A stretch of DNA of 52,668 bases, taken from the NCBI GenBank assembly GCA_022592435.1, contig JABYQS010000224.1, positions 1 to 52,668 of the forward strand. The letters run 5' to 3'. Position numbers and translations under genes: made by a program. The DNA comes from Cerioporus squamosus (taxonomy: Eukaryota > Basidiomycota > Agaricomycetes > Polyporales > Polyporaceae). This document shows, in pieces, positions 1-13,709 of the stretch (position 1 is its first letter; each line of letters opens with the position of its first letter). The notes below the pieces were generated by a model, which saw nothing but the letters and a program-made list of their open reading frames with translations, was not told where the DNA came from and ran no database searches.

Positions 1-88
1 ACAGACAGACGAGCAACAACAGATCGAGAGCAAGCGACAAATCGAACAGAAACCTCACAAGATGCACAAGACCGAGACCCAGTACGAA

Positions 89-3000
89 TCACCTCCTCCT
101 GCTCACCCTCGTCACCACCCCAGCCGTGCTCCCGCTCCTCGAGCGACGCACCTCCCCCCGTCCGCGCTCAGCCTCATCTTCCGCGGTCGCGCCCTGGACG
201 TACCCCTCCCCCATAAACACCGGCGGACCCGCCCCGCCGCCCCGCGCCAAGAACCCGCGCCGGCTGCTCTTCGTGCCCAGCGCGACGAGCTGCCCGCTGT
301 CCAGGTCCTCCTGCGGCGGACTCGGCGGCCTCTCCGGCTCCTCGGACGACTCGCGCCAGAGACTCTCCCCCGCCCGCCGCACCTCCTCGTCCAGCGTCAG
401 TCGTCTCCGCGCGTGCCGCGACATCCGCGGCTGCGCCGGCTGGGCTTCTGCGTTTGTGTGCGACTGAGAGCGAGAGCGAGAGTCACTGCGAGCGGATGCG
501 GCACTGGGTTCCCGGGGGATGCGCGAAGGCCCTGCGATGGGCGGCGCCTCGTCGTGCGCCTCGACGCTGTACCTCCTGCTCCGACTTGGAGGTCGCGAAT
601 GCTGTTGCCCACCAAGTCCAGCGGGTCATCACTATCCGACCCACGTTCTTCCGGAGGCGCCGCAGCGTGCACCCGGCGAGGAAGAGGCAGCTTCGAGGGC
701 GCGGGAGCGGGCACCTTCGACCTCGTCCTCGCAGGCGGCCGTGGCTTCACCGGGCTCTTCGACGGCATCAGGCTCTCGGGCGGGCGCCGCGCGAACGCGT
801 CCTTGCTTGCTTGCACCTCCATCTTGACAGCTGCAAGAGGGCTCTCGCTGCGTTCGCGCCTGGGAGGCGTCTCGAGCGCGTCGACGTCGATGATCTCGGG
901 TTCGTGCTGTGGCTGACGCTCCCGCGGTTCGACAGACTTCACAAGGTCGTTGTGGCCTCTCGAGCTGTCGGACGGCGTGTCCGGGAGCCTGTCTTCGCTG
1001 TGGTCGTTCTCGTTGTCGGAGCATAGCGAGGGCGTGGTTAGGTCCGTCTCCGTCGATCGTGATGGCCATATCCGTAGCGGCGCCTTTGCCTTGGAGGTGG
1101 AGGGCTGCGACTGTGACGACGGCGCGTCGAAAAAGCTTGCACTCGAAGCCGACGACTGCGAGCTGGAACCGGCAGAAGACTGAGAACTAGCCGCTGACGA
1201 AGTTGACTGCGAGCTCGACGCAAAGGATCCACCAGTGCTATTCGTCCGCACGAACGTAGTCTCACGACGTTTGGACGGACCAGCTGCAGATACGTTAGTG
1301 AGTCGTCCATTACCCCCACACATCTGCCCACTCACCGGTTACCTCCTCCAACGCATCCCGCTTCCGCTTCTCCCCGATGAAAATCCTCGCAGCAACACCC
1401 GTGTCGAACGACATATCGCCCATGATCGCCGCCCTCCGCGCCTCGCTCATCCCATGTCCACTCGTGCTCCGCGCCAGGGCCTCCCCGGCAACGTCCCCAG
1501 CCGCAGACGGCGGGCCCATCGACCCTGCGGCACCTCCAACCTTGCGCAGCCTGACAGACTTCATCTCACGCAGGAACGCCGCCATCTTGTCCGACGACAG
1601 GTTCAGCGTCGGCTGGCCCGTTTTGCGCGTGCGTGAGCCTACGCTGTTGATCGGGGCTTCGACCGGCGGGGCAGTGGGCTTGAGGCTCGCCCGGGCGGAC
1701 GCGAGGAAATTTGTTCCGCCGCCAGACGTTGTCGAAGCAATTGGGGGTCGAAACAGCGGCGGAGGCGGTGGGGGTGGGGGCGGAGGCATCATGGACGCTC
1801 CGTTGCTCTTCGACGCAAGCTGTGCCGAACATCTCAGCATTATGTCGTAGACTAGCATCCGCAGGGATAACGCACCTCAGCTCGCAGACGTGCGACCTCT
1901 TCCTCAAGCATCCGGATCCGCTGCTTGTCCCTCTCGCGCTCATTGTCGTCCCGGTCGTGGGCGTTCCGTGCGTGGTCTTCCCTCGCCTCACGCAGCTCCC
2001 GCTCCTTGCCCCGCACTCGAACTTCACCAGACGTATCGTACGCACGCTCCTTTCCTTTCGACGATCTTGGTCGGGTGGGAGGCTCGGAGGGTTCGTCCAA
2101 AGATGTTCTGGGGTTACTCGCTGCACGACTGGAGGACTCGGCATGTTCAGACGACTTGGGCACCGGCCACGGCCTGGGACGATCTCGACTACCATCCGCA
2201 CTCTTCTCCCGCTGACGCGCTTGTGAACGCCCACGTCGGGGCGACTCCATGACGGATCCCTCTTCCGCTGCTTCCTCGGGTTGCTGTTCAGCATCCTCAG
2301 TGGACTCCGGCAAAATTGCAAGCGGGGTAGGCGGCGGCGGTGGGGTCCGGGTCCGGGGTACAGCGCGTTGGAACTTCGCAGGGATAGGCTCTGGTATGAG
2401 CGACTCAGATCGGGCGAAAAGGGAACCAGGCATCGTAGGAAACGGGGTGGTTCCGCGGGTGGTTAGAGGAGATGGTGGTGGAGGCATCGGGTTTGGCGGG
2501 GGAGGCATGAGTTGGGATGGGTCTCCATACGCATCTCAGCACCCGTGTCCAGAATGAATAGTGCTGGCAACGTACCTGCGGTTCCCTTCTGTGGTTTCTT
2601 CCCTCGTGGCTGCGGTTCCAGCTCCTGGACGTCCTGGTCCTCGTCGCGCTGCTGAGCACTCACTTCGCGCCTCTTCTTCAATGATTTGGGTATTGACAGC
2701 AGAGGAAGTTCGTCTAGATTCTCGTCAACCACTGAGCTGCATGGCGAACTCGCAGACTCACCATCCTCGTCATCAGCTGCCTCGCGCTCGGACGATCTCT
2801 CCCTCTCCTCCCGGAGGTTCTGCACTGACTTCTTCTTCGCCACCTTCGTCGCCCGCTCGCCCTCAACGTCTTCGCGCAGTTTCCTCCGAGCGCGCGCACG
2901 ATCACTCTCGACCTCGCTCCGCTTCCTCACGCGCTTCGCCCTGCGCTCCCGTTCCCTCTCCCAATCCCGCTCCCTTTCCCTGTCTCCTCTCCCCTCCCTC

Positions 3001-3268
3001 TCCTCCTCGCGCTTTCTCCTCTTCCCATCGAGCGTCACGCGCGATGATGACGCTTCGGGCTGGTCCTGTGTCTGCACCCAGCGGGTCGAAGTCAGTTGCA
3101 TCCTGCGCGCGCTCACGCTTCGAATCGAATCCGACTCACCTTCTGGACCTCTCCGCCAGTAGCAGCCGTAACAAACGACTCAATCTCGCGCGAGACAAAG
3201 CTGAAGGCGGACGCGAGGAGTCCTGGGGCGGGCGGGGCGGGCGGGGCTTCGCGCGGTCGGCGTGCCAT
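89..3268 (-). CDS. Low-complexity proline-rich and charged protein, function unknown
   Basis: I do not recognise the family. The reading starts at the ATG at 3268 (MARRPREAPPAPPAPG) and joins exons 3268-3140, 3065-2576, about 2534-1876, one of about 490 bases ending near 1340, and one or two more to the stop at 89. Residues after the first intron form a long Arg/Glu-rich coiled-coil-like tract (RERERDWERERERRAKRVRK). Then come proline-rich stretches, a second charged helix (RIRMLEEEVARLRAEV), a run of ten prolines, and a serine-rich region with an IIDVDALETP segment that resembles a SUMO-interacting hydrophobic core followed by acid. After the poly-proline run, FLREMKSVRLRKV (about 1542-1590) recalls a WH2 actin-binding motif but is one residue short. 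The C-terminus is basic. Composition suggests a nuclear or scaffold protein; that is inference. The join near 560-660, where the frame changes, is not resolved. Confidence 0.6.
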
Positions 3269-3834
3269 GGTGGGTGAACTGGAACAAGGTTGCCTGCAAA
3301 CATACGTCAACAACGGGGTTGTGGCTGAGATTCCCACGGCGCGTGGTCCGCGCGCATACAGCACAGCTTTATGCATTTGTTACACCGTCACGCAACCCAA
3401 CGCAACCACAGTAAACATGGGCCGTCGTCTTGTTTCGCGAGTCCAACTTCGAAGCCTTATGTTTCCTGTGCTTGTCTCACTACTCAAAGTCACTCAATAC
3501 AGAGCGGTGCTCATTGGTGGACCTGCCACCGTTGCCCAAAGTTGTATATACTTATAAGCAGCGGCCCGGGGAAGTACTACAAATGCACGTCTCGCCATGG
3601 CAGTAGATCGATGTGACCCGGGCGGGACAGCCTTCCTCGCGAATATGCGAATCGCGAAGGTGTATACCAGCCGCAGGTCCCCCGAAGGCCTGGTCGGGGT
3701 AACACTAGTACTGGGGTAACAGCTTCCTCGCCATTCGATTCCCTACTACAGCATCGTGGTGAACGTTCACGTTGGACCGCAGTTTGTCCGCGGCTTGACG
3801 TCGCGAATTGAGGCAACAACGGATATCAATATAT
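3269..3834. other. Intergenic: upstream of the proline-rich gene, downstream of the BTB gene
   Basis: No open frame here resembles a protein. On the minus strand there is a CCAAT pentamer (ATTGG on plus, near 3514) and an AT-rich TATATA stretch near 3545, plausible promoter elements for the minus gene starting at 3268. Nothing else seen. Confidence 0.4.
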
Positions 3835-5266
3835 TCAGGAGAACACTTTGTGGCAAGTCTTGCAATACCAGACACAAGAACGATCACATGCGCTGCACGG
3901 ATACGGCGGGGGGTTCGCAGCAACCGCCGCCTGCTTCGATACCAACATCGACACGGCCTTGGATGCGCCGGGAGGGAGTGTGCCCTGGGCCAGGTAGTCG
4001 ATCCATATGGGAAGCTCCAACATGACCTTTGATTGACTCAGGGCGCTGCACAGGTACTCGACTTCCATCTCTTGGATCTCGGAGTGGCTGCACCAAAAAC
4101 TTGATGTCAGGAGATCCGTGACATGGGGGCCGCAGCCTGAGGAGAAACGCTGTTGACGTACAGGCAGGTGAACGAGGAGAAGAGCTCGGTGAAGATGTTG
4201 CTCGGCGTGAGCTTCGACTTGATGTCTGCCGCCGCCTTAGTCTTGAGCTCCTTGATATCGTACTGCCAACAAGCGGGTGTGAGCGTGCGCAACCTGATCG
4301 GTATGCTGAGGCTGCTCTCTCACCTTGTCCGCCAGACGATATATGGACTTCGGGGAGCACTCCGGAGGGGTGAACGTGCCGGCGCGGCTCCCTTTGAGGT
4401 CCTTACGAGGAGTCGACTTTGCTTGGGACCTCAGGGGAGCAAACGAAATTGCGCCGAAGTAGGAGTAGTAGATGAACGCACGCCAGCTGCGGGTAGGGGG
4501 CAGGTCAGTTGCAACAATGTCCGGCGGGAAAGTAATGCATGTGCCCACGTCCGATGAGCCATGTCGTCAATGAAGACGAGCCGCCCCGGTCTGCCCGAGA
4601 GCGCCACGCACGGCTTCTCGTGGACAAGTAGAGTATCCGGGCCTACCGCGTCGCTTTGAACCGTGACCGTGTGTGCTGTGTCCTAAGGAGGAGAGACGCA
4701 CGTCAGGATTGCCTCTGGGCGGCCTCGATAGCCATTTACCTGGCTCGGTGGGACGCCCCTTTCAGTAGCGCTGTCCTCCGGAGACACACCGGGAGGACCT
4801 GGCGCACCACCCACATCCTCCGCCTCGTCACTGTCTTCCAAGTCGCTGTCAGAGGCGTAGTCGTAGTTATCGATCACCGCCGCTCGATCGGATGGGTATC
4901 CAGCGTTCAGATCGGCAAGGACGCTCTCCGCGAAGCCCTGTGTCAACACTGCATGCATGACGCACACGAGAGGAGACATGGCACGTCAGTCGGTACACGA
5001 CCAAGGAAATTCAAGACTGGGCGGATAGACGACGCCCTATGGCAATCGAACGTACCGACATCGAAGTGCGGCGCCGTCTTCCGGATGCACACGCTGTTGC
5101 CGTACAGAGAGCGTGGCGCACACGCGCCGCCGCCCTTGCTGGTGCGGGATGAGAAGGCGAAGAACTTGACGTCTTCAAACGTGCCCTCGTCTATGCTCGC
5201 GGAGAGTGCGAGCTTCGAGACCTGGTCTCTGTCCATCGCATCTAGAGACGGCGGCGCTGCACGCAT
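3835..5266 (-). CDS. BTB/POZ domain protein (basidiomycete family)
   Basis: Likely a substrate-adaptor or protein-interaction protein. Spliced exons are 5266-5056, 4948-4740, 4682-4549, 4486-4324, 4262-4162 and 4087-3835; every join keeps phase. The first exons carry FEDVKFFAFSSRT, CAPRSLYGNS and, across the first junction, HFDV-VLTQGFAES, the BTB core in this fungal family. An acidic linker (DYASDSDLEDSDEAED) follows. The next junction gives HRT-WRAFIYYSYFGAISFAP, the tail of the BTB fold, then CSPKSIYRLADKYDIKELK, typical of the helices after BTB in Spop-like proteins. The last exon ends with CSACDRSCVWYCKTC, a compact set of five cysteines that could bind zinc. The N-terminus is uncertain: the ATG at 5266 works, but a donor at about 5329 and acceptor near 5262 would add upstream residues in frame. 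No MATH domain was found upstream, so the protein may be shorter than its relatives. Confidence 0.8.
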
Positions 5267-6699
5267 GTCGAGTACTAGTCAGACATCGGTCGTACAACGA
5301 ACGAGAGACGAACAAGGTCCACTCACATGATCTCATTATACCCGCGGAGCGTCGTTCCCAGTGAGACAGGGAGGCCGTCGGGTCGTTGGAGGGGTCGAAG
5401 ATGATGATAAGTTGTGACTGAGGAGCTGGCGACGCGGTTCCCTATACTATATGATAGGTGCTGCAGCGACGTAGCTGCGGTAGTGTAGCGTGTTGCACCC
5501 ATGACCCATTGCGACGTCCGAAACTTCATGTAGTACACGAGCTGCCTCGTGGATATGCAAGTCGCCCTCACTCGACGGAGCGTGGCACAACGCCCACGGA
5601 ACAGGTGGTCCTGTACGTACTGTACAAGTTCCTATTTCATCGAATCGACCAGCCGAAGGACCAGGCGTTCTCTGCAGCTGCAAGAATACTCAACGAGACC
5701 GTGCGGCGTGGACCACTCGAGACCACGTCGTAACTCGTGTGAGGTTAGGCGGAGTGCAGAACTACAAGGCGACCGCAGATGAAGTGAGCCATAGCGGTCG
5801 CGAACAAACCTGAGCACAGAGAGATCGGTTCGGACGCCACCAAGCCATCTCTCGAGAGACCGAGTTACAGTTATGCCGTAGCCACTGCCGGTCCCCGGAA
5901 CGGCGTTCCGAAGCCTGACCCGAAGCCTGACCTCGAGCAACTCTCCTGCGCTCGATGCTCCGACTCCAAAGCTTCTAGCTCAGGTTGCGAGGATGTGTTT
6001 ATGGTTGTAGAGAGCTAAGCATAGCAGTCAGTAACCTCGTCGACATGCAAGCTTCATTTGCGTACTCCCAAACGTTGAAGAAACTTGACTTGCACTACTT
6101 AGCTGGCAGCACGACTCGATCCCACTCGATCGTATACTGAACGCCACAGGGCGCGCGGCACGCGGCACACGAGCGCGGCATCCAAACCCCAAGCAGCCTG
6201 CAAGTTCCTGCTTCGGTCGAACGCACTTTCATGCGCGGCAGATCCGACAATAGTACTCCTTTTGTAATCCAAAGCGAGCAGCACGATATACGGACGACGG
6301 ACATAGAGTCGCGGAGATATGGGATGAGAGAACTCAGGAGCTCAAGAAAGCGCTATCGTATGTATGTAGGGACAGGAACGGCTCTGCCCGCAAAACAAGC
6401 GGGCACACCGCGCGCGAGGCTCGAGCGACGACGACGGAAACAAACTAGACACAAGGAGGACACAATATGGATGCGAGACACTATAGAAAACAGGGAGAAC
6501 GAGAACCAGTGGACATAGAACAGAAAAGCAGATCGATAAGATGGGAGAATCCGAGGGTGGGAAACCGTATATGTGTGCATGCGGACGACGGGGACGGGGA
6601 CGGGAGAGAGCGGCGGACGGGCAAAGGGAAGCGGAGGTAACGCAGGAAGGACCCAAACCAAGGAGGCGAGCGAAACGTACGGGGGATGGAGCAAGGGAA
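5267..6699. other. Intergenic, 1.4 kb without a recognisable gene
   Basis: Frames here are short or of biased composition and resemble nothing I know. Segments at 5330-5460 may hold a 5' exon of the BTB gene, unproven. A small GGGGAC-type tandem repeat lies near 6588-6605, close to the 3' end of ras1. Otherwise nothing seen. Confidence 0.4.
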
Positions 6700-8559
<1,860 letters not shown>

Positions 8560-10059
8560 CTCGGGACCGTGGCTTTTGCACGATCAGGTCCAGGGCGCCG
8601 CTCGTCGTGCAGATTGTCGCCCGGAAATGGCCTAGCTCTCTTCGTTTATGACGTCTCGGGCCCGTCCCAACCGGTGAGTTACACCCGCCCTGTGTCCGCG
8701 CCGCCCCCTCGGTAATTAAAGTTGACAGACTACCATCCTTCAGCTTGGCACTGCAGCATATGGTTCACGACGCTGGATCAGCAGTACCGGCGCCGCACTC
8801 CGTACTAACTTGCCAAACCCGTCGCAGCCATGGATCCCAATGCTTAGGCCAGAGCTGTCGCCGACAACCCCGTAGGAATCGGACACGGTGCAAGTCCAAT
8901 GCAGAAAGGTGCCTAGCAGCGACGACGGCCCGGAGAAGGAAACTTACTGGAAGGTCCCTAGATCCTGACTACCATCGCCTTCTTGACGCAGCTGAACTTT
9001 GACCCCAGATGCCGTTATGCGCACGGTCCCACCCAGGATCATATTTACACTCTCTCGGGATCATTCTCGCGCTCTCAGGATGTCGTCAGTGGCTTCTCAA
9101 ACAACTGCGATCTCTGACAGCGCTGCGACTCCCAGATTGATTCCCACAGGTGCTTTGGGACCTGAGTGATCCTCGACTACTACTTACGCCTCCAGCCCGG
9201 GACCTTCAAGCCTGCTGCCTGCGCAAGTACAGTACCTCGATTCACAAGTCAGCCGTCAATGCGTGTACTGCATCCGAGATTTGCGGACAGGTGAGTCGCC
9301 CACCTCCTGTAGGGGGACCTTGATGAGTCCTGTACCTGACCACACACCCCGCTCCAGCTCTGTCCTACGGAGCGTCAAACTTCTGTCATCCCATGCCAGT
9401 AAGTATCAATCTCACATTGTACAGCCCTGCTCCCTGGTATAACATCCAGCGTGTTCTCGACGAATGCCATTCATGGCGAGCTCTGCTACTCCACCCACTC
9501 GCGATTCAACATCCGACTACTTAGTACTGCATCGCTTCCCGTTACCACTAGAACCTGTCAGATATTCCGGCGGTTCAATTGCAAGTCGCGGCATTCGGTG
9601 CTCGGTTGTTCTGGCTCTCTCTCTCGCGTTGGTGTCGGTGCGGTCGGTCGGCCATGGAAGGCTGTCGCTCTTGAAGTAAGTATCGGGAATATGGACAGCA
9701 CATAATCACCTTCTTCCCAATCAGTACTCGTCAGACTTGGAACTTGAGCTTGAGCGTGCGGGATGTGGAATGGCGCACCCGGCCCTCCCAAAGCCAACAA
9801 CATGTCGCGATCGCACTCGAGAGATCCCAGCGACTTACAGTATGGCGGTACGTCGGCATCTACACTGTTGCCCCACTCATCATGCATCACTACTCAGTAC
9901 ACTGTCACTTCCGCAAGCCCCCAGCATCATAACGTGCTGCCAGCATCACCCTCGATGATGCCCCGACTCCTCTCGCCTGAGAGCTTGACCGCAACCGCCA
10001 TCCTCCAGCACCCCAACTGTCCCACCGTCTCGCACTTACTGCACCCGTCATCTGCATGA
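8560..10059 (+). other. Candidate spliced transcript of unknown function
   Basis: No known protein is recognised, but the plus strand carries a run of intron-shaped segments of the size used by the other genes here: 8674-8743 (GTGAGT...CAG), 9291-9357 (GTGAGT...CAG), 9399-9449 (GTAAGT...CAG), 9676-9724 (GTAAGT...CAG) and 9848-9897 (GTACGT...CAG), 49-70 bases each. If the last four are removed, the exons 9358-9398, 9450-9675, 9725-9847 and 9898 onward are in consistent phase. One frame stays open to a TGA at 10057-10059, but a second frame is also open to about 9960, so coding cannot be told from non-coding RNA. No ATG is convincing. Could be a lineage-specific gene or a spliced ncRNA. Confidence 0.35.
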
Positions 10060-10638
10060 TCCTGCGCCCGCAACACGCAATCTCACCCCAGCACTCGGAC
10101 AGAGGCCCGTAGGCCTAGAAATACATAGTATTAGATAAAAACGAGCGTGCAGCAGTTTTGACAGTCCGGTCGATCGACTACAGGTCGGATGTAGCCCACA
10201 ACAAGTCTTTGCGCGGCGCGCCCCTCCCACGTCCATAACGCACACTAGTCCAGCTATCACATTACAGACCGAAAGGGGGGAGAAGAAGGAGAGGGCGGGC
10301 TGCCCGGCTGGCCATGCCGGGGCCGTTGCCCCGAGAGCTAGAGTCCAATGGGGGAGCTCGCATGTGCACAAAGAGACCGGGAAGGTGCGTACGTGAGAGT
10401 CCAAGATGCGTGATCGTACAGCGTACAGCGAACATTGTCTGTGGATGGCTGGGTCCACGGGTCGTGGTCGTGGTCAAATGCCACCGATCTTCGTCTCGCG
10501 CGGCAGCGCGGTGTCGGTAGACAGTGGCGGAGTGTGGACGGGAGGGGCGGCGTGCTGCTGCTGCTACGCGCTCGGGGTGATCGTGAGCCGTCAAATTCCG
10601 TCAGGGGGTGTCGCAGAGGCTCATGCTCATGCTCAAGC
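10060..10638. other. Intergenic between the candidate transcript and the receptor gene
   Basis: This should be the 3' flank of the minus-strand receptor gene. Nothing resembling a gene was seen; open frames on both strands are short and compositionally biased. Confidence 0.35.
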
Positions 10639-13130
10639 TCAAAGGTAGCCATACGCGCCCGGAGTCGTGCTGCCCGAGCGGCTCGGCGTCGGCGGGAGAC
10701 GACGCGAAGACGTCGGGGTGCGAGCGATAGGTGTGCGCGCAGAGACCGCGCTCAGGCTCGCCTCCCTACGGGGCGTCCTGGCCGTCATCGGAGTGCCGAC
10801 CGTGAGCGTGTCGCCGAACATCGGCGTGCGCGGGAAGGCCGCCGTAGCGTTCAGGTCGAGGGACTTGGACCGGCGGCGCTCGGCCTTGACCGTCGCAGCG
10901 GTCGTCGGCGTCGGCGCACCGCGACGAACACGCTCGGCCCACTCGTTGCTCGCGTACGCCGCCTTCTCTGGGGCGTATCCCGCAGGCCGGGCGGACCGCA
11001 GAGAGGGGAGAGGCGAAGGCGCGAGCGAGTTCTGGCTCATCTGTGGGCGGGCGGAGAGCGGCATAGGGTTGGGGCGGGGCTTCGGCGGGAGCGGCTTGGG
11101 TGGTGGCGCGGGTGCGTTCATCTCCTCCACCTCGGGAGAGCGCGAGAGATACATGGAGAGGAGGGAGTCGCTGGCGGACGTGTGGCGGGAGCCACCCTCG
11201 GAGCCTGCATTCTTAGCCGGCGCAGGTGCTGCTGACTTCCTCGGAGGCTCAGGCGTCTTCAGGCTGATGGTCGTGTACTGCGCCTCAGCGGGGGAAGGGT
11301 CCGCGGAAAGAGTAGGCTGCCGGACAACAGGAGAACGCGTGTCACGACGAGGAGCAGGAAGGCTCGGAGAGGCACCGGGAAGACGAGGCGACGAAGGCAG
11401 AGTGTTCTTCCTAAACGCAGGCTCGGGAACCGTGATCATGGCATTCAGCTCAGCGGCCGGCGTGATGGGACGAGCAACGGGGTTGAATTGAGGCTCCTTG
11501 TTGCGCTTCACAGAGATGGAGCGACTGACACGATTGATGCCGCGAGCCACCGTCGCGCCGACAGCCTTGGAGGCGTTGCGCGGAGGAGGGCTCCATTCGT
11601 TCTTGCTTTCGCGCTTGGCAACGAATGCCTTCTCCGGGTTCTTCGGTGTGCTGGGAGACGGTGTGAACCCCATGGGCGACTTGACACCCGCGAAGAAGCT
11701 CTCCATGTCGGCCTCCTTTGTCTTCTTGCTATCAACGCTGGTACCGCCCACAGACAAGTTGCCCTCGAGGAACGGACGGAGGATGCGCAGAGTGTTGACC
11801 AGGATGAGCGCGTTCGCCGTTCCTGGACACACCGGTCAGAATGTGCGAGCACCAACTTTCGGATACCGGACTTACCGAGCAACGAAGCAGTTGCGCTAGC
11901 GAAGACGTTTGCCTGGAAAGGCACGTTGATCCCTGACGACTCAGTGAGGCTCACAATGATCTCCGGGAGCAGCAAGATGTTGTAGGCTATGGACGAGTAG
12001 CGCATTAGTTGAGCAATCAGAGTTCAAGAATGTCGCTGGTATACTCACCAAAAGGATACCTAGGGCAAAGGCGCTTAGCACACATTTCTCATAAAATCGC
12101 TGCATAGTCGCTACTCACCACAACATGCTCCGTGCGACAGCAGCAATAAAGCGCTGGTATTCCACAGTGGTTACGCTGGACATGCTCCACCTGTGGCTTC
12201 GGTTGAAGTTAAACTTGATGCCGCCCTTGATCGTCAAAGATCCGCGCAAGATGAGGAACACGAGCGTGTAGAAGATGACGGAGAAGACAGAACCCAAGAG
12301 AAGCTGAGTCCAGGGAGTATGAGCTATGGCGCACTACAGTATAATGACGATCAACGCACCGGAAGAAGGTGCAACACTGTGCTCAGAATAGGGTGGTTGA
12401 GCGAGAGTCCGCACGAGAGCCCGTTGAACCCGTATACAGGGCCGAAGGGCGAATTGCGGATCCATGTGGGCGTGGCGGCCATGAGGATGGCGAAGAGCCA
12501 ACCGAAAATAGTTGTGGCCGCACAGACCCAGCCAGGAACCTTGTTGCGAAGCACAAGGGTGTTGAAGGTATGGATCGCAATCGTACCGGTGAAGTACGCC
12601 CCTCCCGTATCCCCAATCTGAGAGAGAATTCCTACGGTGCAAGCTCAGTATGCTCCCCTTGCGAGAGGGTTCGTAATGTGCCATACCTTGTGTGTTGCAG
12701 AGAATTCCTGCACACATTCCGAAGCGATTCAGCCACAAACGCATCCCGCCCGACGAGGGAGCAGGCACGCACCTTCTGTCACGAATTTCTCCCCCGCCCA
12801 CTCCGCATTGATCATCATAGAAATGCTACTCAACGCATTGCCAAGCATCAACGACGCGATGTACGCTCCGAGTTGCGTATGGAAGAACGCGCGCGAATGG
12901 TGCTGGTTCGCGCTTGACCGGCGCTTCACAAGGGCCACGAGAGGATCCCATGAGTATCGCACGAAGACGGCGAGGATGGCAAGCAAGGAGATGGTAGCAA
13001 ACAACACAATCGCCTATAACCAACGCGGCACAGTCAGACGTGAATCGGCCTAGAGGAACTGCGAGTAACTCACGATGAGGGAGGAGGCCTGACCACTTTG
13101 GTACACCAGCGTTTGCGGAAGCGAAGACAT
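10639..13130 (-). CDS. Seven-transmembrane GPCR-like receptor with long cytoplasmic tail
   Basis: Predicted plasma-membrane receptor of the fungal Git3/cAMP-receptor-like class, which senses nutrients or unknown ligands through heterotrimeric G proteins. It starts at 13130 (MSSLPQTLVYQSGQ). The first intron ends at 13014, after which AIVLFATISLLAILAVFVRY forms TM1. Later exons give further hydrophobic helices: LGAYIASLMLGNALSSIS, WVCAATTIFGWLFAILMA, LLGSVFSVIFYTLVFLILRG, ARSMLWYPFAYNILLLPEII and TANALILVNTLRIL. A cysteine in the short exon FGMCAGILCNTQG matches the conserved position before TM3. The last exon (from about 11832) codes a tail of roughly 370 residues rich in Ser, Pro and Arg-Thr-Pro repeats (TPMTARTPRRE), which offers many kinase or SH3/14-3-3-type sites. 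The family call rests on the TM pattern and the YP-AY motif in TM6; the ligand is unknown. Confidence 0.78.
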
Positions 13131-13709
13131 TATTGTTCGTCAAGCTCTTGAGCGGTCACGTAGCAAGAAAAAGAAGGTGCGCAGGACAGAAGGAAGAAGT
13201 AAAGAAGAGAACACAAAGGGCTCAAAGCAGTGAACTGTCCCGGACAGACTGGCCAAAATTGCTGAGAACCGCAAAAGAGGTCGTCCTGCGCCTGGTGGTC
13301 GAAACGAAAAGGTCTGACCGAAGCAGACGGGAACCGGTCCAGAGAAAAGAACGAAAGAGAGGGAAAAGAAAGAACGGAGAGAAGGCAAACGCGAGCAACA
13401 GGTCAGAGAGCCTTGTCTTCAGTCCATCCCGCCGTAGCGGGGCAGTGTCGCGACACCGTTTGATCATGATGTTTGATGGGCCTGCTGCTCGTTGCCGTCG
13501 ACTGGGCGTGTCTCACCATCGTCCCATCCGGCGATGATGATGTTCTTCCGATTTAAGCAGCGTGCACGGCGCGCGCTGTTGGAAGGGGCTTGAGGCGCAT
13601 CCCACCGACACCACCGCGTCTGGCCGCGCGCGACTATCCCATGGCCAATCACATCGGTGAACTCCGGAGTCCTACCATACAGACGATACATACAGCGGCA
13701 CCCATCCAA
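13131..13709. promoter_or_regulatory. Promoter region of the receptor gene, with a CT-rich tract
   Basis: From about 13150 to 13410 the plus strand is strikingly purine-rich (runs such as AAGAAAAAGAAGG), so the sense strand of the receptor gene is a pyrimidine tract just upstream of its start. CT-rich tracts at this position are common in fungal promoters. No gene is seen between 13131 and the end of the polymerase gene at 13710. Confidence 0.5.

Noticed and set aside
62..3277. Long open frames on the plus strand across 62-3277
   Set aside because: They are antisense to the Ser/Arg/Pro-rich minus gene, whose codon bias leaves the opposite strand open. They lack splice logic and protein-like motifs.
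10667..11491. Plus-strand frame of 274 residues
   Set aside because: Mirror of the Ser/Pro/Arg-rich receptor tail on the minus strand.
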